Program-made: the position numbers and the translations under genes
Assembly: GCA_040877935.1 (NCBI GenBank)
Contig: JBBDNB010000019.1
Span: 60,785 to 124,784 of the forward strand
Length of the DNA stretch: 64,000 nt
Direction: 5' to 3'
DNA from: Chitinophagales bacterium
GTDB taxonomy: Bacteria; Bacteroidota; Bacteroidia; Chitinophagales; CAIOSU01
Part shown: positions 27,400-37,100 of the stretch, piece after piece
Layout: every line of letters starts with the position of its first letter
Numbering within the stretch: the first letter of the stretch is position 1
Notes under the pieces: model-generated
Databases searched by the model: none
The model's input: only the letters and a program-made list of their open reading frames with translations
What the model was told of the DNA's origin: nothing

Positions 27400-27457
27400 A
27401 ACCTTAGTTCGATAATTATTTAAGAGCTGAGCAATAAATAATTTCCGAACTCAGGTT
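27400..27457. repeat. 58-bp palindrome made of both ends of the 39859-40221 element
   Basis: The left arm AACCTTAGTTCGATAATTAT continues TTAAGAGCT; the right arm, read inward on the other strand, is AACCTGAGTTCGGAAATTAT then TTATTGCTC. The left arm matches the right end, and the right arm the left end, of the 363-bp element at 39859-40221. So this is the same unit, inverted, with the interior absent. Confidence 0.8.
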
Positions 27458-27482
27458 GTTAATTCCCTTGATTCAGGACTTT

Positions 27483-28310
27483 TTATTTCACGAGACTATT
27501 TTCCCTGAGTAAAAGCTCCATTTCCTTCTGCATTTGAGCGGCTGCATTTTTTGCAGCTTCCTGAAAATCATTTCCCTTTCCAGCATAGATAATACCTCGG
27601 GAGGAATTTACCAGTAAACCACAATCTTTATTCATGCCTGCTTTGGTAATTTGCGAAAGACTGCCGCCCTGTGCACCTACACCTGGAACGAGTAGGAAGT
27701 AGTCGGGAACAATAGCTCTTATTTTTTTGAAAGATTCGGGGTGTGTGGCACCAACTACGAGCATTGTGTTTTCAGGAGTGCCCCATTCACTGATTTTTTT
27801 GGTGACTTTCTCAAACAGTGGCTGGCTTTCTTTATTGTTTTCATCGTATTGAAAATCTGCACTGCTTTTATTGGATGTTAAAGCGAGAATAATAGACCAC
27901 TTGTTTTTATAGGCCAAAAATGGTTTTACTGTATCTTCGCCCATATAGGGAGAGAGTGTAATTGCATCAAATTTGAGTTTGTCAAAAAAAGCCTCTGCAT
28001 ATTTCTCGCTGGTATTGCCAATATCACCTCTTTTAGCATCTGCTATTTTCAGGATGTTTTCAGGAATGTAAGCTATGGTTTTCTCCATGCTTTCCCAGCC
28101 CGAGACTCCCAGAGCTTCGTAAAATGCAATGTTTAGCTTGTAGGCTACACAATATTCATGGGTAGCATCTATTATTGCTTTATTAAAGGCAAAAAGCGGG
28201 TCTTTCTCTTTTTTGAGATGTTCAGGAATTTTGTCAATATCTGAATCCAATCCAACAGAAAGAAATGATCGCTTCTTAAGTATTTGATCAATTAAAACCT
28301 GTCTGGTCAT
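27483..28310 (-). CDS. pyrF: Orotidine 5'-phosphate decarboxylase, type 2
   Basis: This enzyme converts OMP to UMP, the last step of de novo pyrimidine synthesis. The 275 residues fit the longer type 2 family. The catalytic Lys-Asp array is visible as [13 protein letters not shown] near residue 95; [12 protein letters not shown] at the N-terminus and [10 protein letters not shown] and [10 protein letters not shown] near the C-terminus bind the phosphate and close the barrel. The ATG begins one base after the stop of the NifU-domain gene, so the two are probably translated from one transcript. A functional link with Fe-S genes is not evident. Confidence 0.95.
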   Translation of the reverse strand: MTRQVLIDQILKKRSFLSVGLDSDIDKIPEHLKKEKDPLFAFNKAIIDATHEYCVAYKLNIAFYEALGVSGWESMEKTIAYIPENILKIADAKRGDIGNTSEKYAEAFFDKLKFDAITLSPYMGEDTVKPFLAYKNKWSIILALTSNKSSADFQYDENNKESQPLFEKVTKKISEWGTPENTMLVVGATHPESFKKIRAIVPDYFLLVPGVGAQGGSLSQITKAGMNKDCGLLVNSSRGIIYAGKGNDFQEAAKNAAAQMQKEMELLLRENSLVK

Positions 28311-28311
28311 T

Positions 28312-28593
28312 TTACGATTGAAAGTTTGTAGTGGGTTTGGTCAGGTTAATTGCTACAATGGATTGAATTTCAGGCACTGCTTTTTTTACAGCCTCCTGAA
28401 TGCCAGCACGCATTGTCATAAAGCTTTGCGGGCAAGTTTCACAGGCGCCTAACAATTTTAGGCGAACTACCTTATCAGCTGTGATTTCAACAATTTCAAT
28501 ATTGCCGCCATCTTTTTTCAGATAGGGGCGCATACTTTCCAATGCCCGATCTACTTCCTGCCAAAGTTGTGAGTATTTATTAAAATCTGACAT
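28312..28593 (-). CDS. NifU C-terminal domain Fe-S scaffold protein
   Basis: This 93-residue stand-alone NifU-like domain assembles or carries an Fe-S cluster for transfer to apoproteins. The hallmark [10 protein letters not shown] and the CxxC in [15 protein letters not shown] are both present. It lies 4 bp downstream of the Mrp ATPase gene, and Mrp proteins also carry Fe-S clusters, so the pair is functionally coherent. The length matches NfuA-type minimal domains. Confidence 0.93.
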   Translation of the reverse strand: MSDFNKYSQLWQEVDRALESMRPYLKKDGGNIEIVEITADKVVRLKLLGACETCPQSFMTMRAGIQEAVKKAVPEIQSIVAINLTKPTTNFQS

Positions 28594-28597
28594 GCGA

Positions 28598-29704
28598 CTA
28601 TTGATTTATTTCTACAGCCTTAGTGGCTGAAAGTGAGGCGTTTCTGATTGCTATGAATCGCTCAGCATTTGCTGCTAAGTTAATAAAAGATTTCCGTACA
28701 ATTTCGTTCCCGTACAAAACACTTGGTTTTCCCTGGTCACCTGCTTCGCATAATTTTTCTTCAATTGGTATTTGTCCCAGAAAAGGCACCTCGTATTCTT
28801 CTGCAGTTTTGCGACCACCATCTTTACCAAAGAGGTAGTATTTTTTATCGGGAAGCTCAGCAGGAGTGAAGTACGACATGTTTTCTGCAATTCCAATTAT
28901 TGGAACATTAATATTGGGCATTTGAAACATCCCAATCGCTTTTCTTGCATCTGCTATGGCTACTTCTTGAGGGGTAGTAACGATCACGGCTCCGGTAACC
29001 GGGATTGTTTGCACCAAAGTCAGGTGAATATCACCTGTGCCGGGAGGCAGATCGAGTATGAGGTAATCCAGATCTCCCCAAATACAATCGGTAACAAATT
29101 GTTTCAGTGCAGAAGAAACCATTGGCCCACGCCATACTACAGCTTGCTTTTCATCTATCAGAAATCCTATTGAAAGGCATTTTACCCCGTATTGTTCTAT
29201 GGGCAATATGTAATGTTTGTCTTCAATTTTTTGAACCTTGGGTCTTTTGCCTTTTAATCCCATCATTAGCGGAATTGAAGGGCCGTATATATCTGCATCA
29301 ATGAGCCCTACTTTGGCACCTGTTTTAGCCATGCTAATGGCCAGGTTTACAGCAATTGTTGATTTGCCAACACCGCCTTTTCCACTTGCTACTGCTATAA
29401 TGTTTTTAACATTTGGCAGCATATCTTTTGCTTCTTTCCTGTTTGATGTTATTCTTGAATCAAAACTGATATTTATATTGTAATCATTGCCCCAATCTTG
29501 CTTGATGGCTTCTACGCAGTCTTGTTTGATCTTGTCTTTTAGCGGACAGGCCATAGTAGTTAGCACTACAGTAAAAGAGATTTTTCCGGGTTCAACTTCA
29601 ATATCATCTATCATTTTCAAGCTCACCAGGTCTTTTTTAAAGTCGGGGTCTTCTACTCGTGACAGTGTTTTTAATAAGTTTTCTTTATTTATTTCTTGCA
29701 TCAT
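28598..29704 (-). CDS. mrp: Mrp/NBP35 family Fe-S carrier ATPase
   Basis: This 368-residue ParA-like P-loop ATPase delivers Fe-S clusters. The N-terminal 85 residues are a MIP18/DUF59 domain; the ATPase follows with the deviant Walker A AVASGKGGVGKST near residue 107, DADIYGPS, and LDLPPGTGDIHLT. The CxxC usually found near the C-terminus of Mrp is absent: the segment reads GIAENMSYFTPAELPDKKYY, as I have seen in other Bacteroidota members. Two ATG codons stand side by side at the start; either may be used. The NifU-domain gene follows after 4 bp. Confidence 0.93.
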   Translation of the reverse strand: MMQEINKENLLKTLSRVEDPDFKKDLVSLKMIDDIEVEPGKISFTVVLTTMACPLKDKIKQDCVEAIKQDWGNDYNINISFDSRITSNRKEAKDMLPNVKNIIAVASGKGGVGKSTIAVNLAISMAKTGAKVGLIDADIYGPSIPLMMGLKGKRPKVQKIEDKHYILPIEQYGVKCLSIGFLIDEKQAVVWRGPMVSSALKQFVTDCIWGDLDYLILDLPPGTGDIHLTLVQTIPVTGAVIVTTPQEVAIADARKAIGMFQMPNINVPIIGIAENMSYFTPAELPDKKYYLFGKDGGRKTAEEYEVPFLGQIPIEEKLCEAGDQGKPSVLYGNEIVRKSFINLAANAERFIAIRNASLSATKAVEINQ

Positions 29705-29718
29705 TAAATCAATTGCTA

Positions 29719-30816
29719 TTAAAAATTATTTACTGGGCCGGCTCCACAACTTTCATAAACTGTAGAAGGCACCTGGTAAAAGATAAGTGATTCGTTGTTC
29801 AACTCAAAGAAACGAATGCTTTCTCCTGCAATTTGTTTTTTCTCTCCATGATAAAAGACATTTAGTTTGTTGTCTAAATCGGTATAGGCTATAATATCGT
29901 TGTCCACCTGCACCTCTCTTGGCTTATAATTGGTCAATTGTTGTGTTTTTCCTTTGTAGAAAACATGCAGAAAACTTCTGAGGTCGTAAAACAGCAGAAA
30001 GTTCTCATAGGTTTGATAAGATTTTGGCTCAATGTCTAAAACATCGTAAACCCTACCGTCATAAAAGGCCTTTAGCATATTTCTGTTGTCGATAAATGCC
30101 ACAATATTCTCTCCAATTTTGTATGATTCTGGCGCGAAATTTTGTAGCGTATAAAACTGTCCACCATAATAACACGTGAAGCTGTTTACTCCATCTACAT
30201 ATGCTACGATATTTCTGTCAACTTGGAATGATAAAGGAGGATTTCCATATTCCAGGCTTATTACTTCACCATTTTTGTAGAGCTTGAATTCATTATTGAT
30301 ATCAATATACACCAGTGCATTGTCTTGGACTTTAAAAGTCTTCACCGGACGGTTTTCAAGAATATGCGTTTGCCCCTTGTAGAAGGCCTTGAATTCCCCA
30401 TAGAAATCTACGTAAGCTACAATACTGTCTCCATAAGCATAGTCTCCTCTGAACTGTCCTATAAAATGCTTTTGTCCTTCTGATATGCAATAGACCTGAT
30501 CTCCGGCATTTTGATAAACAACCAGATAATCGGTAGCGTCATATTTTACAGGGGCTATTTCCTGCACTGTTTGTGATTGTCCGTTCGCAAATATTTTAAA
30601 ATTATTATAAGGATCAACATAAGCCACATATTCTTTTCCAACTTTAAAAGATTTGATCAAAATATCAGATTCCAGGTACATTTGTCCATTTTCAATTATT
30701 CTGAATCTATCGTATTGATCGATAAAAGCATTGAGGCATTTGGCTTCTGAATTGTTTTGGAAAAATAGGAGTAGTGCTGTTATTATTGCTGCGATATGAT
30801 TGGTTTTACTGGACAT
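29719..30816 (-). CDS. Secreted protein of nine 35-residue repeats, function unknown
   Basis: The 365-residue product has a signal peptide (about residues 1-25) and is then made almost entirely of nine repeats of 33-36 residues. The consensus is roughly VAYVD..N.FKAFY.GQ...LE...P.SFKVG.N; good copies include IVAYVDFYGEFKAFYKGQ and IVAFIDNRNMLKAFYDGR. The third copy is the most diverged. Each repeat looks like four short beta strands, as in a beta-propeller blade, although 35 residues is short for a blade. I do not recognise the family. It ends CGAGPVNNF. The gene ends 14 bp before mrp and may be co-transcribed with it; a terminator separates it from the OmpA gene upstream. Confidence 0.8.
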   Translation of the reverse strand: MSSKTNHIAAIITALLLFFQNNSEAKCLNAFIDQYDRFRIIENGQMYLESDILIKSFKVGKEYVAYVDPYNNFKIFANGQSQTVQEIAPVKYDATDYLVVYQNAGDQVYCISEGQKHFIGQFRGDYAYGDSIVAYVDFYGEFKAFYKGQTHILENRPVKTFKVQDNALVYIDINNEFKLYKNGEVISLEYGNPPLSFQVDRNIVAYVDGVNSFTCYYGGQFYTLQNFAPESYKIGENIVAFIDNRNMLKAFYDGRVYDVLDIEPKSYQTYENFLLFYDLRSFLHVFYKGKTQQLTNYKPREVQVDNDIIAYTDLDNKLNVFYHGEKKQIAGESIRFFELNNESLIFYQVPSTVYESCGAGPVNNF

Positions 30817-30845
30817 GGAAGATTTTATTTATTGTGTTATAGCAT

Positions 30846-30890
30846 AAAAAAAAGAAGGCTTAATTGATTTAAACCTTCTTTTTTCAATTT
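30846..30890 (-). terminator. Terminator of the T9SS cassette
   Basis: GAAGGCTT and its partner AAACCTTC form a stem flanked by A-runs on one side and T-runs on the other. On the minus strand it ends in eight T (30846-30853), about 20 bp after the OmpA gene stop. It is nearly symmetric, so it may also act on the other strand. Confidence 0.75.
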
Positions 30891-30909
30891 TGTTCTATGG
30901 GGATCAATT

Positions 30910-33036
30910 TTACTCAGCTGCTTCGGGATTTGTGTCAGAATAAATGACTTTAATCTCCAAGTACGGATCATTGGAATGAATAATAAATTCAACCCTTCTA
31001 TTTTTGGCTCTGTTTTCAGGATTATCTGTTCCATCAGGGTTTGAGTTAGGAACCAGCGGTTCGGTTTTCCCTTTTGATATAATACTCATTCGATCTACTT
31101 CAACTCCTTTTTTAACAAGATAATCAGCAGCGGATTGTGCTCTTCGTTTTCCAAGGCGCATATTGTAGGCCAATGTACCTACAGAGTCAGTATGTCCTAC
31201 TACATCCATTGTGAAGTCCTCATTTTCAAGAAGAATAATGGCTACGGAGTCTAAACTAAGCTTGGCTTTTTTATTGAGGTTCGAGCGGTCAAAAGCAAAG
31301 TGGATTCTTTTAAGTTTGATTTCTTTTTGCTCGATTTCTTCTAATAAGAAGGTCATTTCCAATGTATCTTTTGCTTCAATCTCATTTACATCAATACGTT
31401 CTTCAGCACCGAAATATCCTGATTTGGTTATATTGATTTGATATACTTGTTCGGGTTGCATGGTTAGCAGAAAGGGACCACTTTCCTTTGTAATTACATT
31501 TCCAATAGGGTTAAGCGTTTCTCCATCTACAGTGAAAAAATTAACATCAGCACCGGGAAGTTGTTTTTTTGGATCAGTTTCTGAAGCGACATAACCTTTT
31601 AGAATTACTTCTCTAATAACAGTTACTTGCCAAATATCATCACAGCATGTTTCGCTTTTCAATGAAAAACCACCTGGTCTATTTGATACTAAAAATCCGT
31701 CTCTTTCATTCGGTTTGATGCGGAAATACAAATCATCAACACTTGAGTTGATAGGATATCCTAGATGTTCTGGTTCGCTAAAATCTGTAGTACCTGCATC
31801 GCCTTGTGATTTATAAATATCAAAGCCACCAATACCAACTCTGCCATTAGATGAGAAGTAGAATTCTTTAAGTTCCGAATTGTAGTAGGGTGTTACTTCA
31901 TCATAAGTAGTATTGATTGTAGGTCCAGCATTTTTCACTTCGCCAAACTCAAGACCATCTTTTGAGGTCGCATAATAAATATCTTTGCCTCCCTGTCCTT
32001 CATCTACTTCTCTGTTGGAAGAAAAATAAAGCACATAGTCTCCGTCTTCTGTTTGAGTAATTGCAGGATGTGTATCGCTGGATTTTTTCTGATTGATATT
32101 GTCCCCTAATCTTTTAGGTTCTTGCCATTTGCCATCTTTCTTTTCTGTGACAAATATTTCACATTCCAGATCAATTTTTCTTTTTGGTGTTTCACATTTG
32201 GTAAAATACATTTTATTCCCATCAGCAGTTAGTGAAGGATTTCCGTAGTGATAATCAATGGTATTTAAGGGTTCTTTCAGGGCTTCTATTTCTTGCCATG
32301 CCCCGCCTTTGTTTTCAGAGATAAAAATTTTAGATCGGTAATCTGTTTCTTGTTCGGCCATTTGGTTGATAGCTACAGCACTATCTGAACGAAAAGATGA
32401 AAAAAGCAAGTCGCCATCTCCGTAAAATTCAGGGCCGAAATCGGAATAAGGATTATTTACCTCATCACCGGCATTTTCCAGATTTACACGATCGGGGTCA
32501 GAAATAATGGAAAGTGCTAAATCACAGCCTTCAATTTCTCTTTCAGCGAGATTTTTATATTTTTCTTCATCCTTTCCGGCATAAAGCTTTTTAAATTCAG
32601 CAAGTGCTGTTTTAGCTTTTTCGTATTCACCATTGTGTTTCAATGTCAAACCGTAATACAAATTGGTATAAGGATATTTGTCAGCTCCTTTTTCAAGTAA
32701 AAGCTCATACCATTTTTGAGCAGCTTTAAAATCTCTGAGTTCGAAATTCAAATCAGCCAGTTTGTGTATGGCTTTGTCTTTATCAGGTTTATCCTGGTGA
32801 AATTCTTCATAATACTCGATCGCATTATAATTGCTTCCCCTTTTTTCCAGCTTTTTTCCAAGTTTGTATTTTTGGCGGGGAGAAATATTTTCCAGTTTTT
32901 CTTCTTTTTCCTTTTGAATCATTTCAATTCTGGAAAATCCTTTTTTCTCTTTTTCCTCTTCTTCCTGGGCAAATAGCACCAAAGGCAATGAAAGTAGGCT
33001 TGCTAATATTAAGATTGAAATCCTTTTAATTTCCAT
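30910..33036 (-). CDS. TPR-PD40-OmpA protein, PorE-like
   Basis: The 708 residues carry a signal peptide (ends LFAQ), a Lys/Glu-rich helical region, TPR repeats (about 60-180; YNAIEYYEEFHQDKPDKDKA, AAQKWYELLLEKGA), a PD40-type beta-propeller (about 195-450; DLLFSSFRSD, NPSLTADGNKMYFT, KDIYYATSKDG), a carboxypeptidase-regulatory-like sandwich (about 470-560) and an OmpA peptidoglycan-binding domain (about 570-690; VVGHTDSVGTLAYNMRLGKRRA). This domain order is that of PorE in Porphyromonas, a periplasmic T9SS component, and of OmpA proteins next to SprF-like genes. It is third in a cassette after the type B adhesin and PorP/SprF, and probably anchors that export assembly to peptidoglycan. A core T9SS role versus a cassette-specific one cannot be told from sequence. 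Confidence 0.85.
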   Translation of the reverse strand: MEIKRISILILASLLSLPLVLFAQEEEEKEKKGFSRIEMIQKEKEEKLENISPRQKYKLGKKLEKRGSNYNAIEYYEEFHQDKPDKDKAIHKLADLNFELRDFKAAQKWYELLLEKGADKYPYTNLYYGLTLKHNGEYEKAKTALAEFKKLYAGKDEEKYKNLAEREIEGCDLALSIISDPDRVNLENAGDEVNNPYSDFGPEFYGDGDLLFSSFRSDSAVAINQMAEQETDYRSKIFISENKGGAWQEIEALKEPLNTIDYHYGNPSLTADGNKMYFTKCETPKRKIDLECEIFVTEKKDGKWQEPKRLGDNINQKKSSDTHPAITQTEDGDYVLYFSSNREVDEGQGGKDIYYATSKDGLEFGEVKNAGPTINTTYDEVTPYYNSELKEFYFSSNGRVGIGGFDIYKSQGDAGTTDFSEPEHLGYPINSSVDDLYFRIKPNERDGFLVSNRPGGFSLKSETCCDDIWQVTVIREVILKGYVASETDPKKQLPGADVNFFTVDGETLNPIGNVITKESGPFLLTMQPEQVYQINITKSGYFGAEERIDVNEIEAKDTLEMTFLLEEIEQKEIKLKRIHFAFDRSNLNKKAKLSLDSVAIILLENEDFTMDVVGHTDSVGTLAYNMRLGKRRAQSAADYLVKKGVEVDRMSIISKGKTEPLVPNSNPDGTDNPENRAKNRRVEFIIHSNDPYLEIKVIYSDTNPEAAE

Positions 33037-33073
33037 TATTTGTATTGTGATTTAGGTGTGGTAATTAATTTTT

Positions 33074-34093
33074 TTAGTAACGTGGGCAGAATAAATATAA
33101 GTTGTCATCAGTAGGCCTGATAATGTCTCCTATGTAGATCAGGGATATTTCCCAGGCATTATTTTGACTCACTCCATTGTTAAGATCTGAAGTTGTGACA
33201 TCATAACTGAAACCAACTCTGAATTTGTTGTATTCTAATCCGGCCATAGCGATAACGGCATCTTCCCAGCGATACCAAGCTCCTAAAAACAAAGTCGCTT
33301 CTTTGCCTGGTTTTTCCATTACATGAATTCCGAAATTATTACCGAAATTAATCTCCCTTGCAGAGGCCTGTGATTGATAGTAAACACCGGGTAAAATACT
33401 CAGTACTTTGTGTACTCTCCAATCTAAACCACCATGCGCTACATAGCGCCTTGCAAGTTGATCATCTCCACCGGAAATAAAATCTTCTTTTGGTGTGAAT
33501 AAGTGAAACAAGCTAAAGCCGGTAAAAATGGTGAAGTTTTTGCTCAACATTCCACTGTAAAACAAACCTGCATTAAAATCACCATAGGTAGCACTGTTGT
33601 TATCAATATTTACACCGTTTTGTGTATCTCCAAATCCACGACCGTCCCATTCTGATGCAAAATCAAGATTCTGCTGATCTAAGCGTTTTTGAACATAACC
33701 GCCCTGAATTCCAAGAGATAATTGATGGTTGCCTTTAGAACCTAATCCTTTGTGGTATGCAACTGAAGCCATAACCTGAAGGTGATTCCAGGTTTTGTCG
33801 TTTTGCATATCATTGGAGATCATAAGTCCCGCTCCCAGCGCATCCATATTATTACCGCCAATAATAAAAGGCATATCGAATGATCCGGAAGGAGTTCTGA
33901 AAAGTCCTTGCCATTGGTCGCGATAAATACCCGCTATCCGGTAACTTCCATTTACCTTACCTGTTAAAGCAGGATTAAGTGTTAGCGGAGATGCATAAAA
34001 TTGAGAATAGTGAATGTCCTGAGACTTTACTTCCTGGAGCCCAAATATTAAGAAGGCTGCCAGACTGACGATACTAATTTTGCTAAATGTCAT
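33074..34093 (-). CDS. PorP/SprF family type IX outer-membrane protein
   Basis: The 339-residue product has a signal peptide and then the family hallmark QDIHYSQFYASPLTLNPALTG, followed by YRDQWQGL and a series of amphipathic beta strands ending LYLFCPRY. PorP/SprF proteins are outer-membrane beta-barrels; in Flavobacterium johnsoniae SprF is needed to export the type B cargo SprB. It begins 28 bp after the stop of the type B adhesin gene, the normal arrangement for a dedicated cargo and its partner. Confidence 0.95.
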   Translation of the reverse strand: MTFSKISIVSLAAFLIFGLQEVKSQDIHYSQFYASPLTLNPALTGKVNGSYRIAGIYRDQWQGLFRTPSGSFDMPFIIGGNNMDALGAGLMISNDMQNDKTWNHLQVMASVAYHKGLGSKGNHQLSLGIQGGYVQKRLDQQNLDFASEWDGRGFGDTQNGVNIDNNSATYGDFNAGLFYSGMLSKNFTIFTGFSLFHLFTPKEDFISGGDDQLARRYVAHGGLDWRVHKVLSILPGVYYQSQASAREINFGNNFGIHVMEKPGKEATLFLGAWYRWEDAVIAMAGLEYNKFRVGFSYDVTTSDLNNGVSQNNAWEISLIYIGDIIRPTDDNLYLFCPRY

Positions 34094-34121
34094 TTTCTAA
34101 ATCTTTCTTTAGAGGTTAAAA

Positions 34122-37100
34122 TTATCGAATCAAACTTACATTTCCAGTAATTGGAGGCAATTCTTCTCCACTTGCGTTCAAAACTACAACATAATAAATA
34201 TATGTCCCAACAGGTTGTGGTTTTCCGTTATATGTGCCGTCCCAGCCTGTAGAAGGGGAGTCGTTGTTGTAAACCAATTCGCCCCAGCGATTGAATATCT
34301 GAAATGTTTTTACAGTTGAGGCTCCAATTACATCGAAATATTGATTGTCTGCATTGTTACCGTTTGGCATGAATGCATTAGGAAGCGCATATTCGCTATT
34401 GACAAGCAATAATGTTGTGTCTTCTGCCACGCATCCCGAACTACTGTCTGTAACTACTACAGTATAAATATTTTGTTGTTCTTCTGGAGATACACTTGGT
34501 TCTGCTGCATTTGGATCAGTAAGGCTTTCGTCTTCAGGGTCAGCAGTCCATACGTAGCCATAATCTCCTGAACCATTGCCCGTAACTGTAAGTACTGAAG
34601 ATTCTCCTAATTCAATAATATTAGGATCAGCACTTGCTTCTACTTCAAAAGGAACTTCTACTACACTAAATTCATCGATATAACTACAGTTGAATGAATC
34701 TACAGCTGTTAGTGAGTAATTGCCGTGTTCAGTAATGGTAATTGACTGTGTAGAATCTCCGGTAGACCAGGTGTATTCAATGTATGCGCTACCAGCATCA
34801 AAATTTGTTGTAAATTCTGAGCATGTATTAATGTCTTCCAGCTCAAGCGGAGTTTCAGGGTATTGCTCTACACTTATACTGTCAGATGTAGTACATCCAT
34901 TTGCATCCGTAGCGGTAACAGTATATTGATCTGAAATACTGACATCTATCAATGCAGTGGTATCACCATTTGGAGCCCATTCATAAGAAACATATATAGA
35001 ATCATCCACACCAATTGTTACTGATTCATTGTAACAGTACATTTGATCGGGGCCTAATTCGATTGGTGTAACATTAAATAATGAAACAGTTACAGAAGCC
35101 TGTGCTTCACAACCGTTACTGTCAACTACGCTTACACTGTATTGTCCAGGATCAGTAACTGTAATACTTTGTGTGTTTTCTTCACCTGGTAGCCAAAAAT
35201 AAGTTGCAAAACCCGGACTTGCTTCCAAGGTAGCCGGTTCACCGTCACAAATTGCGGTTACACCTGAAATTTCTACTTCAGGATCAGCGAATTCAATAAA
35301 AACACTGTCAGTTCCAGGACAAGAAAATTCATTTACAACTGTAACACTATAGAGGTCTGTTGTATTGACACTTAATTGTGGTGCATTACTGCTTACAGGT
35401 CCCCATGTATAATCATAAACCAAAGGTGTTCCGGGGTTAAGTATGGTGCTTTGACCAATACAATAGCCTCTGTCAGGACCAAGGTCAACTGCAGGACCAT
35501 TGTTATAAGTAATGTAAATACTGTCTTCTGAAGTACACCCACTGGTATCTGTTATTGTTAAGCTGTAAAGTCCTTCGCTGCTTACAGTAAAGGTAGGGTC
35601 TGTAGTAATTCCATCACTCCACAAAAAGTCAAAATCATTGGCCGGAATACCAGGGTCAAGTGTGTAAGTTGTTCCTTCACAAATTACAGTATCATTGCCG
35701 AGGTTAAGATCAGCAGCTTCATTTAGAAGGAGGTTTACACTGTCGCTTGATGCACAGCCTATAGTATCTACAACTGTAAGTGAGTATGTTCCAGAAACAA
35801 ATGCACTAATAGTACTGTCATTAGATGCATTGCTCCAGTAGTAATCGTAATCTCCTGATGGCCCTTCAAGTACAAAAGAATCAATATCACAGATAATGGT
35901 GTCGTTGGGAAGATTAAAGTCAGGAGCTACTCCTTCCTTAAGGGTTACTGTATCAGAATTTGCACATCCAAATGAATCTGTTACTTCAACAAAATATTCC
36001 CCAGCGCTATAAGCTACAAGGAAACTGTCTGTTGATTCATCGTTCCAGAAGTAAGAAGTATAACCTTCCCCTGCATTCAGTGTAATTGAATCGATAAAGC
36101 AAACTATTGAATCCATTAAAATATTTACATCTGGAAGTTCATTGATTGCAACTGTAATATTAAATTCTTCAGAACAACCTGTTACTGAATCTTCAATCAA
36201 TACATTATAGGTAGTTGTAGTGTCAGGGAATGCTGTTACTTCAGCACATGTTCCACATGTTAAGCTTCCATTTGGAGTCCATGTAAATACATTGCCATCA
36301 CCCCCAAGGGAAAGTGTTACACTATCACCGGCACAGATACTTGTATCAGAAGGAATATTTGTCGCAAAACTCGAAACACCGATAGTTACAGTGTCTTGAA
36401 CAGTACATCCACCAACAAATGTATAATCAACTATATAATCAGTTGTAGTATCAGGGAATACAAAAGGATCTACAACAGTATCATTGCTTATATTGTAATT
36501 AGGTGTCCAAAGTACAGCAGCCTCACCTGAAGGTGCTTCACAAACATTAAAGCGGATATTTGGCCTTTGTGTATAGCTGGATGGAGCTGTTAAGCTACAG
36601 CCTATTGAACCATCTGCCCAGTCGTGCAATGAAGATGTATAACTGGTAGAACTGTACCTTACCTGGTCACTGCTTGTCCAGGCTGTATTGTTGAAACAAA
36701 CTTCTATGATAATATTGGACACGCCATCCCAGTCAAAAGTATTGCTCAATGTATGCGTGTTCCAGCCAGTTGTGCTATTAATAGTAGAAGGACCAAAAAC
36801 AGTTGTGAAGGATCCTGTCGCAAAACTTGAACTGGAAAGTTGGTTCAGGCTGGTACAACTCATTCTTATAGTATATCCAGAATAAGCTTGCGAACTGTTT
36901 TTTGTAGCTACATCCCAAGCCAAAGAAGTAATTGTACCACTTGTAATTCCGGCAGCGGCAAGTTCAGATGCCCGGAATAGGTATTGCACCCTACTATCTT
37001 CGTAAAAACCATAATAAGGTGTAGCGGAACTCGAGCTTGTTGTAGAATTACCAACTTGATATATAGCAGAAGGTCTGCCGGCACATTGGGTGCTATTGGC

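Noticed and set aside
28772..29173. 133-codon plus-strand frame
   Set aside because: Antisense to mrp, whose motifs are certain; no signal, no promoter.
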